Origin: SIRX01 sp965214475 | GTDB taxonomy: Bacteria > Actinomycetota > Rubrobacteria > Rubrobacterales > Rubrobacteraceae | Direction of reading: 5' to 3' | Assembly: GCA_965214475.1 (NCBI GenBank) | Contig: OZ243953.1 | Span: 3,238,642 to 3,302,641, forward strand | DNA length: 64,000 bases | In this document: in pieces, positions 43,457 to 50,409 of the stretch | How the letters are laid out: every line of letters begins with the position of its first letter | Numbering within the stretch: position 1 is the first letter of the stretch | Program-made: the position numbers and the translations under genes | The notes under the pieces: model-generated | Databases searched by the model: none | Told to the model about the DNA's origin: nothing | What the model saw: only the letters and a program-made list of their open reading frames with translations

Positions 43457-43735
43457 GTGATCGAGTCAAGTGTATCGCGTCGTGCGTGTCGGGGCATCGC
43501 GCTCTGGCGCAACCGCAAAGCAGAGATCCGGCCTATGCCGGCGGGCGGTCTCTCTGTCCCGTCGTGCTCTGAGCCGGGGCGCAGCTACCGGGTGTCGCTG
43601 GCCGGGGAAGGGCGTTGCGGCTGCACCGACTGGCGGCGGCGCAAGCAGACCTGCAAGCACATGTTCGCGGCTCTCGTTTGGGCGGCGAAGCAGCGGGCAG
43701 CGCGGGTCCGCAAGTCCGAAAGGGTGGTGGCATGA
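43457..43735 (+). CDS. SWIM zinc-finger protein
   Basis: A 92-aa basic protein with a SWIM-type zinc motif: R-C-G-C-T-D-W then Q-T-C-K-H-M-F-A (C-x-C...C-x-H). GTG 43457 follows AGGAGG at ideal spacing. SWIM domains bind nucleic acid or protein; this short stand-alone form is common in mobile elements. It overlaps the next gene as ATGA. Confidence 0.75.
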   Translation: MIESSVSRRACRGIALWRNRKAEIRPMPAGGLSVPSCSEPGRSYRVSLAGEGRCGCTDWRRRKQTCKHMFAALVWAAKQRAARVRKSERVVA

Positions 43736-44139
43736 TGGTCGCCACTTCTACAGCCCGGCGCGAGATTCATCACCGTATACCCCGCTGTTTGCTGAAGGTC
43801 TACGACCAGGGCCACGGTCCCGGCCTCGAACCCGAAGATCTGCAAGCCTGGTTTGCCTGGGAAGAAGAAGCATATCGCTACGGAGTCAATCCCAACATCT
43901 CTCGCGATGAGCTAGCCGCGCTGGTCGAAGGCTCCACGGTGGGGATTTCTGCAAGCTATCATCGCGCCGGCCACTCGCAAGCTGGCGACTTCGTTCGTTG
44001 GGGCCGGCTCGGTGGCCTCGAAACGCTGCGGCGTTACGGCCGGCCGTGGTTCTCACTCCTGGGTCGCCGGCGCTGGAACAAGATCACCGCCGCGCAGCTC
44101 GAAGAGGCGTTCACGGCCATAAGCACGGGGCGGTCCTAG
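43732..44139 (+). CDS. Element protein of unknown function
   Basis: A 135-aa protein starting at ATG 43732 (ATGA overlap with the SWIM gene). The N-terminus reads R-E-I-H-H-R-I-P-R-C-L-L, similar to the beginning of some HNH-type domains, but no matching zinc Cys or C-terminal His pair follows. The C-terminus is helical with several Trp. It is followed 1 base later by another small gene, so a three-gene operon is likely. Confidence 0.6.
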   Translation: MMVATSTARREIHHRIPRCLLKVYDQGHGPGLEPEDLQAWFAWEEEAYRYGVNPNISRDELAALVEGSTVGISASYHRAGHSQAGDFVRWGRLGGLETLRRYGRPWFSLLGRRRWNKITAAQLEEAFTAISTGRS

Positions 44140-44140
44140 C

Positions 44141-44416
44141 ATGGCCGCCCCACTCTTTCCCCTGGGACGCATCGTAGCGACGCCCGAAGCTCTAAACGCG
44201 CTCATGATGGCCGGAGAGGACCCCGGCGAGCTCCTTGAGCGCCACCAGTCCGGCGACTGGGGCGACGAGCCACCTACGGATGCCGCCGAGAACCGGCGCA
44301 GCGTCCAGCACGGATGGCGTATCCTGAGCGCCTACCAGGTCGGACCGCACCGGATATGGATCATTACCGAAGCCGACCGTTCGAGCACCTGTCTACTCTT
44401 GCCGGAAGAATACTGA
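44141..44416 (+). CDS. Small conserved mobile-element protein
   Basis: A 91-aa protein of a family widespread on plasmids and islands, often mislabelled as a type I restriction subunit: F-P-L-G-R-I-V-A-T-P-E-A-L at the start, H-Q-S-G-D-W-G near 35, and I-T-E-A-D-R-S-S-T-C-L-L-L-P-E-E-Y at the end. The conserved end strongly marks the family; its role is unknown. A strong terminator follows. Confidence 0.8.
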   Translation: MAAPLFPLGRIVATPEALNALMMAGEDPGELLERHQSGDWGDEPPTDAAENRRSVQHGWRILSAYQVGPHRIWIITEADRSSTCLLLPEEY

Positions 44417-44426
44417 CACCCAGGAA

Positions 44427-44460
44427 CAGGTGGGGGAGGGTGCATGTACTCCCCCACCTG
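44427..44460 (+). terminator. Intrinsic terminator
   Basis: Perfect 12-bp stem CAGGTGGGGGAG/CTCCCCCACCTG with a 10-base loop, 11 bases after the stop of the 91-aa gene. No long T-run, so termination may be partial. It ends the SWIM-protein operon. Confidence 0.65.
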
Positions 44461-44461
44461 C

Positions 44462-44477
44462 CTGCAACCGTGCAACC
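44462..44477 (+). repeat. Paired TGCAACC motif
   Basis: Two TGCAACC units 8 bases apart; the first 15 bases are identical to 28,921-28,935 in the primase gene. It lies upstream of the HTH regulator at 44,556, so it may be a binding site for an element-encoded protein. Confidence 0.45.
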
Positions 44478-44555
44478 GCATTGTTGTATCAGGTGAGCAG
44501 ATGATTGTGCTAGACTGCGTAGCATCTCTTTGGAGAATGGTACGAGCGGAGGAGG

Positions 44556-44927
44556 ATGGCGAAGCTCATGGACGGTAGAGGGTATACGTGGTTCGGTGAG
44601 GTCCTCTACCGCATCCTGCGCTCTCGGGGCTCTAGCCAGTCGGCCCTGGCGAGGGAGGCCCGGGAGCGGGGCCACGACTACCGGCAGAACTCTGTCTCTA
44701 ACTGGATGCGTGGCGTACACGCGGCGCCGAGGGACCTTCCTACGCTCCTGGATCACCTCTACGACCTCTCGGAAGAAGAATGGGTAGAGCTTGCGGTAGC
44801 CTTCGCCTACGGACAAAGGGCGAACCGGGAGGATCTGGAGGACGTCAGGGAGTTCAGGGCCTTCTACCGGCAGATGCTAGAAGAGGAGGTCGAGGGCTCT
44901 ATAAGAGGGGAGGAGCAGAAGGGGTGA
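44556..44927 (+). CDS. HTH-type regulator-like protein
   Basis: A 123-aa protein with an XRE-like helix-turn-helix: S-S-Q-S-A-L-A-R-E-A, then N-S-V-S-N-W-M-R-G near residues 44-52, the typical recognition-helix pattern. The C-terminal half is helical and acidic. ATG 44556 follows GGAGG. It overlaps the next gene by GTGA. Likely regulator of the element's right-hand module. Confidence 0.7.
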   Translation: MAKLMDGRGYTWFGEVLYRILRSRGSSQSALAREARERGHDYRQNSVSNWMRGVHAAPRDLPTLLDHLYDLSEEEWVELAVAFAYGQRANREDLEDVREFRAFYRQMLEEEVEGSIRGEEQKG

Positions 44928-45337
44928 GCCTGCGGGTGATGGAGTGGGGCTTCCGCAACCAGGGGCTAGAAGGCTACTACGCCAGAGACTTCGAGCCCTC
45001 GGTGCTGGCGGTGCAGGAGGACTTACGTCCGGAGGCCCGTCGCGCCCGCGAGCTTGAGGCGCGAGGCTACGAGGAGCGTCCGCTCTCTTTCAAGTGGAAC
45101 GAGAAGTTCTGTTATGCGGCTGGGAACCTCCTGGAGCTGGACCCCGACACGGTGCGCGCCCTGAGACTCACCATCGAGCAAGACGAGCCCGAGTGGGTCG
45201 AGCGGGTCAAGTACGAGTGGCGAGGGTACTGGAACGTAGAGTCCACAGCCTACTGGTCGGGCGTACCTCTGCAGGCTACACTCGCCATCCTCCTGAACCT
45301 CCGTGACCGCGGAGAGCTGGATGTCGAGGAGAACTGA
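44924..45337 (+). CDS. Element protein of unknown function
   Basis: A 137-aa protein starting at GTG 44924, overlapping the regulator stop. Acidic and Trp/Tyr-rich (W-N-E-K-F-C-Y-A, Y-E-W-R-G-Y-W), no membrane segment. The C-terminus has a helix A-T-L-A-I-L-L-N-L. The translational overlap suggests a partner of the HTH protein, for example as a regulated cofactor, but the family is not recognised. Confidence 0.6.
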   Translation: MSLRVMEWGFRNQGLEGYYARDFEPSVLAVQEDLRPEARRARELEARGYEERPLSFKWNEKFCYAAGNLLELDPDTVRALRLTIEQDEPEWVERVKYEWRGYWNVESTAYWSGVPLQATLAILLNLRDRGELDVEEN

Positions 45338-45431
45338 CGTTAACCTCCCGGGTAGGGCGAGTCCCCCAGGACCTCGGCCACGACATCGAGAACGGAGTAT
45401 ACTTATTGAGGTTAGCGAAACAGGAGTTGTC

Positions 45432-45635
45432 ATGGAAAAGGCGGTAGGGACAAACGGAAACGTGCGGGATCTCACCGACGAGGAGGGCCGCGCGCTCTTC
45501 GACAACGCCGCCCGCTTCTACCTCGGCATCAGCGGCGAAGAGTTCATCGAGCGATGGGATAGCGGCTATTACGACGAGGATCCTGACCAACCCGATGTTG
45601 TGGACGTGGCAATGCTCCTACCGTTCGCACGCTAA
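45432..45635 (+). CDS. Small acidic protein (two-gene module, upstream partner)
   Basis: A 67-aa protein: D-E-E-G-R-A-L-F-D-N-A-A-R, then Y-L-G-I-S-G-E-E-F-I-E-R-W-D, ending V-A-M-L-L-P-F-A-R. I believe this pattern recurs in small actinobacterial mobile-element proteins. ATG 45432 follows AGGAG at 7 bases; an upstream start would begin inside the previous gene. The size, charge and paired layout with the next gene resemble toxin-antitoxin modules, but that is not established. Confidence 0.6.
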   Translation: MEKAVGTNGNVRDLTDEEGRALFDNAARFYLGISGEEFIERWDSGYYDEDPDQPDVVDVAMLLPFAR

Positions 45636-45654
45636 AAGAGTGCTCTTCTCTTAG

Positions 45655-46203
45655 GTGGCGGCCAGAACCCCGGCTGAAGCCGTAAACAACTTCTTGGGTC
45701 CACTACAACGAGTCATCTCTTGCGTTACCCAGGCCCAACTCAACGTCAAGGGTGGCTACTATCCCACCACCGACGAGCCGCACGCTTTGGTACTCGCAGA
45801 CGGCCTGCCTCAAAAGTTGCCCGGCGAGACGGACCTTTCCCTGGTCGTCAAGCAGTTCTACTACGTGATCCGGGTAGAGGAGCCTGACAGGGGACCGTGG
45901 AGGGTCAGTACCGCCGAATACAACTATAACCTGCGCGACGCCGACAATCGGGTGGTTCTAGCCTTCCACTGGCATCCTGCAGAGAGGTTCAAGGTGCGCC
46001 ACCCTCACCTGCACCTCGATCAGGGCGCCCGCCTCGGACACGAAGACCTCCACCGGACGCACATCCCCACGGGCCGTATCTCCATCGAGGAGGTCATCCG
46101 GTTCGTCATCACCGAGCTCCGAGTAGAGCCGCTGCGCGGCGACTGGGAGAAGGTACTCTCCGAAGCCGAGTCAGCCCGCCAGAGCTGGCGCACCTGGTCC
46201 TGA
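45655..46203 (+). CDS. Element protein with His-rich motif (two-gene module, downstream partner)
   Basis: A 182-aa protein starting at GTG 45655, 20 bases after the acidic protein. A central beta-rich region leads to F-H-W-H-P, then H-P-H-L-H-L-D and H-E-D-L-H-R-T-H, a His cluster that could bind metal, and a helical C-terminus. No known family recognised. It is the last gene before the right att region. Confidence 0.6.
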   Translation: MAARTPAEAVNNFLGPLQRVISCVTQAQLNVKGGYYPTTDEPHALVLADGLPQKLPGETDLSLVVKQFYYVIRVEEPDRGPWRVSTAEYNYNLRDADNRVVLAFHWHPAERFKVRHPHLHLDQGARLGHEDLHRTHIPTGRISIEEVIRFVITELRVEPLRGDWEKVLSEAESARQSWRTWS

Positions 46204-46226
46204 CACCTCCGAAACACTCGTGATCC

Positions 46227-46245
46227 GTACACCATTTGTACACCA
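46227..46245 (+). repeat. Arm-type repeat near right att
   Basis: The same 19 bases as 25,711-25,729, two direct GTACACCA units ten bases apart, in the same orientation, 106 bases inside the right att site. Confidence 0.6.
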
Positions 46246-46350
46246 GTTGGGCGAAATTGCCCCTTGTTGCGGATTGTTGCTGGAGTGCAAATTTACTCGT
46301 TTTGCAGGATATTTGCACTACCGGCTAACACCCCGAAACAGGCCCGAAGT

Positions 46351-46397
46351 CCTTACAAGGAGGGGGTCGCTGGTTCGAACCCAGCATCGCCCACTTA
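46351..46397 (+). repeat. Right attachment site (47-bp direct repeat)
   Basis: Exact copy of the 3' half of tRNA-Val. The tRNA 5' half is absent, so it is an att remnant and not a functional tRNA gene. It also lies 105 bases from the stop of the second integrase, so it would serve as the left att of a second element. Confidence 0.93.
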
Positions 46398-46469
46398 TAA
46401 ATTACCTGCAAAAATCGTTATTTTGTGTCTGTAAAGATGAAGCTGGAGCGTGTGTTCTGGCTTTTTTGC

Positions 46470-46488
46470 TGCAACCGTACTGCAACCC
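46470..46488 (+). repeat. Paired TGCAACC motif between att and second integrase
   Basis: Two TGCAACC units 11 bases apart, lying between the right att copy and the second integrase stop. This is the position in which the first element has its paired GTACACCA units, suggesting arm-type sites of the second integrase. Confidence 0.45.
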
Positions 46489-46501
46489 GGGCGGGTAAAT
46501 T

Positions 46502-47659
46502 TTACGACGAGGTTCCAAGAGCTGCTTCCATAGCGTCGGCGGCCGTGTCCTGCATATCGGGCAGTACGTGAGAATAAGTATTGAGGGTGATGGTGATGGA
46601 GGCGTGTCCCAGCATCTCAGAGACCACCTTCACGTGAACCCCTCTTCTGAGCAGCAGGGTGGCACAGGTGTGTCGGAGATCATGGAAGCGTAGGTCTTGC
46701 CGAACGCCGGAGCGAGCTTTGATGCGCCGGAAAGAACGGTTGCGTAGGTTTGACGGGTTCATCGGAGAGCCGGTTTCACCCGCGAACACGAGATCCTCAT
46801 CCTGCCAAATATTAGACAGGCGAATCTTCTCTTCGAGTTGGAATTTGCGATGGTCCCTAAGAGCGGCTGTCGCCCGCTGGGTGAGACGTACGCGCCTACC
46901 ATTGCCGGACTTCGTACTCGAGCCGACTACCCAGCCGCGCCCCTCCTCTCCGCGGGTGAGCGTGCGTCGCACGAGCAGAGCGGGTTTTGCTACCTCGAAA
47001 TCCACATCTTCCCAGCGCAGTGCCAACAGTTCACCTTCACGTAAGCCACAATGTATGGCCAACACGTACAGAGTTTCGAGCCTCTCTGCACGAGCCGCCT
47101 CAAGAAAGGTGGCGCACTCTTCGGCGTTAAGCGGCTTGATCTCTTCACTAGGTCTACTCACCCTTGGTGGTTTGACCGAATCTGCGGCTTTCCTCGGGAC
47201 CAGGCCGTCTGAGACCGCCTGAGAGAACGACTTGCGTAGCATGACATGCATCTTTTTCACTGTAGCTGGGGCTAGCCTGGAGCGAGACTTCTCCCCGTAG
47301 AACCCACGCACATGCGCCGGGGTAAGGTTCTTGAGCTTCACATGCCCGAAGGCGGGGGAGATGTAGACGCGATTGATATAGGAGTAGTTAGCGTAAGTGG
47401 TCTCCTTGACCGTTCCCTTCACAGAGACTTGAAGCCAACGCTCTAGATATTCTCCGACCGTAAGCTTCCCAGCATCGTAAACGAGACCTCCGTCACGGTC
47501 GGCTACTGCCCGGGTTAGCTTTGCGGCGACTTCTGTTTTACTCTTGCCGTACAGTGTCAGACGCTTGCGCTTTCCGCCTGCTTCGACGTAGTATTGCGCC
47601 ATCCAGCCGCTGCCTTTCCTGCGGCTGATGGAGCCTTCACCGTTCCCACGCTTCGGCAT
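46502..47659 (-). CDS. Second tyrosine integrase
   Basis: A 385-aa integrase related along its whole length to that at 26,980: start P-K-R-G-N-G-E-G-S-I-S-R, core-binding domain, catalytic Arg in H-C-G-L-R-E-G-E near 204, H-D-L-R-H-T-C near 326 and Tyr in L-N-T-Y-S-H near 361. ATG 47659 with AAGGAG about 9 bases upstream. It lies 105 bases outside the right att of the first element, which fits a second element using the same tRNA-Val site. No excisionase follows, so the second element may be decayed. Confidence 0.93.
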   Translation of the reverse strand: MPKRGNGEGSISRRKGSGWMAQYYVEAGGKRKRLTLYGKSKTEVAAKLTRAVADRDGGLVYDAGKLTVGEYLERWLQVSVKGTVKETTYANYSYINRVYISPAFGHVKLKNLTPAHVRGFYGEKSRSRLAPATVKKMHVMLRKSFSQAVSDGLVPRKAADSVKPPRVSRPSEEIKPLNAEECATFLEAARAERLETLYVLAIHCGLREGELLALRWEDVDFEVAKPALLVRRTLTRGEEGRGWVVGSSTKSGNGRRVRLTQRATAALRDHRKFQLEEKIRLSNIWQDEDLVFAGETGSPMNPSNLRNRSFRRIKARSGVRQDLRFHDLRHTCATLLLRRGVHVKVVSEMLGHASITITLNTYSHVLPDMQDTAADAMEAALGTSS

Positions 47660-47874
47660 CCGTGTTGCTCCTTCGTTGACCGATGCTTTAACAATAAGGA
47701 TACAGAAAGGATGGCCACTTCCAGTGGGATCTTTGCAAATTTTTCGTGGAACGCAGGCTGTCGTGGCGTCTACCGGTACGTCGTACTTCGGGGCGTCAAA
47801 AAAATCGAGAGAATTTCGAAAAGTTGTAGCCTAGTTCGTTAGGATGATGCGCTGGAGCAACAGAAGGAGGTAGT

Positions 47875-48057
47875 ATGGAACAGCATGTAGAGTCGCCTGG
47901 CTTCGATAGATGGGCGATAGACGCCGCTCGGGGGCTCCGGGAAGGCGGTGTTTGCGTACCCGATTAGATCCTCGGTGACGTGGAGCTGACTAATCCAGAT
48001 ATCGTCGTAGCTTCCCTCGCGTACCAGCTTGGACCTTCGAGGAGGAAGTTAACATGA
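47875..48057 (+). pseudogene. Small gene broken by an in-frame TAG, coupled to the SDR gene
   Basis: From ATG 47875 (preceded by AGGAGG) the frame runs 30 codons to TAG (47965-47967), then continues open for 29 more sense codons to a TGA that overlaps the next ATG as ATGA. The ideal ribosome site and the coupled end suggest a 60-residue gene with one nonsense change. No family recognised. The 215 bases before it, after the integrase, show nothing. Confidence 0.5.
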
Positions 48058-48785
48058 AGAGCGTAGTGATAACCGGGGTCTCGTCGGGGATCGGCCACGG
48101 ATTGGCTAAGGAATTGGTCGGTCGTGGTTACCGGGTGTTCGGCAGTGTGCGCCAGGAGGCGGATGCCGAGAAGCTCGCGACAGAGCTCGGCGAGAGATTT
48201 GTACCTCTCCTCTTCGACGTTACCGACCGGGAGGCGGTTCTCCGTGCGGCCGAGGAGGTGGAGGCGGCCGTCGGCGATGAGGGACTCGCCGGGTTGGTGA
48301 ACAACGCGGGCATAATGATCTACGGTCCGCTGATGCACCAGCCGCTTGTGGAAGTGCGTGATCAGTACGAGACCAACGTGATCGGCCTCGTCCCCGCGAC
48401 CAAGGCCTTCTTGCCGCTGCTCGGCGTGAGGAGACCCCAAACGTACCCGCCGGGCAGAATCGTCAACATTGGCTCCGTAAACGGCAGGGTCGCCACGCCT
48501 TTTGGCGCCGCCTACGTTGGTACCAAGCACGCCGTCGAGGGTGTCTCTGACTCTTTAAGGCGCGAGCTGCTGCCCTACGGGATAGACGTCGTCGTGATCC
48601 GCCCCGGTCCGGTGAAGACGAAGATTGCGGGCAGGGCCACCGAGGGCCGCCTGGCTGCCTATGCTGAAACCGACTACGCGGAGCCGCTAGCCAACTTTTT
48701 CGAGGCCTCCGAAAAAGCAACGGAAGGCGGCAAATTCTACTATTGGCTGATCCTGGACAACAGCGATGAGGGACAGGAAGACTAG
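48054..48785 (+). CDS. Short-chain dehydrogenase/reductase
   Basis: A 243-aa classical SDR: G-V-S-S-G-I-G-H-G near residue 7 (NAD(P) binding), N-N-A-G-I near 83, catalytic Ser in N-I-G-S-V-N and Y-V-G-T-K-H-A (Tyr-x3-Lys) near 155. The Arg after the first beta strand (G-S-V-R) hints at NADP preference. AGGAGG precedes ATG 48054. Substrate unknown. Confidence 0.92.
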   Translation: MKSVVITGVSSGIGHGLAKELVGRGYRVFGSVRQEADAEKLATELGERFVPLLFDVTDREAVLRAAEEVEAAVGDEGLAGLVNNAGIMIYGPLMHQPLVEVRDQYETNVIGLVPATKAFLPLLGVRRPQTYPPGRIVNIGSVNGRVATPFGAAYVGTKHAVEGVSDSLRRELLPYGIDVVVIRPGPVKTKIAGRATEGRLAAYAETDYAEPLANFFEASEKATEGGKFYYWLILDNSDEGQED

Positions 48786-48833
48786 CTCGGTGCGTTGGGA
48801 TCGGTGGTCAAGGCGGTCCGCATGTTCAACAGC

Positions 48834-50030
48834 TTAGGTGCTTGCGGGCGACCGCAGCGCGGTTCCACTCAAGAATTGTGGAACGCGGCGCAGCACGAGT
48901 GCCACGGCACCGAGAACCTCGGCACGCTCGCCCAAAACACCCTCGACGACCTCAACGTCCTCGATTGCCGAGCGGATAGCGCCCCGGCTTAGAGATTCAC
49001 GCACGGGTTCTAGCAATAGCTCGCCCGCGATCCCCAAATCGCCACCGACGACTATACGCCGGGGATTGAAGAGGTTGCACAGCGTGGCTACGGAAGAACC
49101 GATAGTCCGTCCGGCGTCCGCGATGGCGCGTTGGCATCCAGCATCCCCTTCGAGCGCCCGCGTGATGGCCTGGGTCAGCGTAAGATCTTCTCCGTATGTC
49201 TCGCGCAATGCCATCAGAACCGCGTTGGCCCCGGCCATTTTTTCGAGGCATCCACGATTTCCACACCGACAGATTGGACCGCTGGGATCTACGACGGTGT
49301 GGCCGATCTCACCCGCCGTACCGCCGGCTCCCACGTATGGACGTCCGTCGATAATGAACCCGGCCCCGATGCCGGTTGACGCTTTCAGATAGGCCAACGA
49401 GTCGATCCCTCGTCCCGCGCCCCACATCCACTCACCTAGCGCGCCGAGGTTCGTGTCGTTCTCCACTTCGACGGTGAGTCCTAGCGCATCGCCCATTGCC
49501 TGCGCAGCCCGCACCCCAACCCAGCCGGGCAGTATGGTGGAGTCACCGAGTTCACCGGACGGACGATGGACAGGGCCTGGTAATCCCATCCCGACACCAA
49601 CGACCTCGCTGCGTTCGACCCCGGCCTCGGTCAACGCTTCCTCTACCAGGCACACTGCCAGATCTATGGCGTTTGCGGCGGGAAGATCCGCTTCGACGGC
49701 TCGATGACGTTCGGCCAGCATCTTGTGCGAGAGGTCCGTGAGCGTCACGCGAACGTGACGCTTGCCAAAGTCGATTCCGAGCGCTACACCGGCCTTGCCG
49801 TCCAGCGCGACTAACACCGGCGGACGGCCGAGTGCCGCGCTCCCCTGGCCGTCCGCGCGCCCGGCAGATTCGACCACCAGACCCTCCGCCTGCAATTCAC
49901 TAATGATCGCCGAAATAGTCGAGGGGGCAAGCGTCGTTCGGCGAGCCAGCTCAGCCCGCGATATGGCACCTGTTTCGGCCAGAACGCCGAACACCTGTGT
50001 ACGAGCGTCGGGGCGTAGTCTATTCTGCAT
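48834..50030 (-). CDS. ROK-family repressor (XylR type)
   Basis: A 398-aa protein: N-terminal winged HTH (S-R-A-E-L-A-R-R-T, then A-P-S-T-I-S-A-I-I, residues 24-45), then a ROK sugar-kinase-like domain with D-F-G-K-R near 93, E-N-D-T-N near 190 and the zinc motif C-R-C-G-N-R-G-C-L-E near 256. It diverges from a XylF-type transporter operon, so it probably represses that operon and is relieved by a sugar such as xylose. A palindrome within the opposing promoter is a likely operator. Confidence 0.88.
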   Translation of the reverse strand: MQNRLRPDARTQVFGVLAETGAISRAELARRTTLAPSTISAIISELQAEGLVVESAGRADGQGSAALGRPPVLVALDGKAGVALGIDFGKRHVRVTLTDLSHKMLAERHRAVEADLPAANAIDLAVCLVEEALTEAGVERSEVVGVGMGLPGPVHRPSGELGDSTILPGWVGVRAAQAMGDALGLTVEVENDTNLGALGEWMWGAGRGIDSLAYLKASTGIGAGFIIDGRPYVGAGGTAGEIGHTVVDPSGPICRCGNRGCLEKMAGANAVLMALRETYGEDLTLTQAITRALEGDAGCQRAIADAGRTIGSSVATLCNLFNPRRIVVGGDLGIAGELLLEPVRESLSRGAIRSAIEDVEVVEGVLGERAEVLGAVALVLRRVPQFLSGTALRSPAST

Positions 50031-50137
50031 CGTTGGCCTTCTCCCGTATGCTATCTCAATTTTGTCAGCAACTTATATCATTTTCTGCTTCCGGTATCAA
50101 AAGCAGCGGCTTTTATTCGAAAAAAACAATGTGAAAC

Positions 50138-50167
50138 TTGACAAACTGTATATGAGGTACATATACT
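50138..50167 (+). promoter_or_regulatory. Sugar-transporter promoter with embedded operator
   Basis: TTGACA (50138-50143) and TATACT (50162-50167) with 18-base spacing. Between and overlapping them is a perfect palindrome GTATATG-AGGTA-CATATAC (50148-50166), well placed for repression by the ROK regulator. About 240 bases of leader follow before the binding-protein start. The remaining intergenic DNA (50,031-50,409) holds nothing else recognised. Confidence 0.75.
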
Positions 50168-50409
50168 TCGAAATCGTAAGAATAGGGGTGTTGAGATAGA
50201 CGGAGCGACAAAGGGAAATGGGTGATGGGTAAAGATTTTATTCTGCAGGGAAAGCCGGAGCAGTTTGGGCGAGAAGGCCACCACCCTGTGGTATGGGGAT
50301 GGTCGAAGTTCTGCACCTTTCGCATAAATTTTTCGTGATCTTGCCCTGCACAGGGCTTGGTTGGTACAGGTCGGTCTGAGAAAGCAAAAGGGAAAGGTAG
50401 GGAGAAAGA

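Larger units (their letters stand above)
25596..46397. mobile_element. 20.8-kb integrative element in tRNA-Val
   Basis: Bounded by a 47-bp perfect direct repeat that begins in the tRNA-Val anticodon arm. Inside are a tyrosine integrase, an excisionase-like HTH protein, a primase/ATPase, small mobile-element proteins and a restriction cassette. No conjugation ATPase, relaxase, capsid or portal gene was recognised, so it is best called a genomic island or satellite-type element rather than a complete conjugative element or prophage. A second integrase just outside the right repeat suggests tandem occupancy of the same site. Confidence 0.88.

Noticed and set aside
43176..43469. 97-codon minus-strand frame next to repeat B
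   Set aside because: No ribosome site, unusual composition and no recognisable motif; it lies in hairpin-rich non-coding DNA.
46351..46397. Second tRNA-Val gene
   Set aside because: Only the anticodon-arm-to-3' half is present; the acceptor 5' strand and D arm are missing, so it is an att copy.
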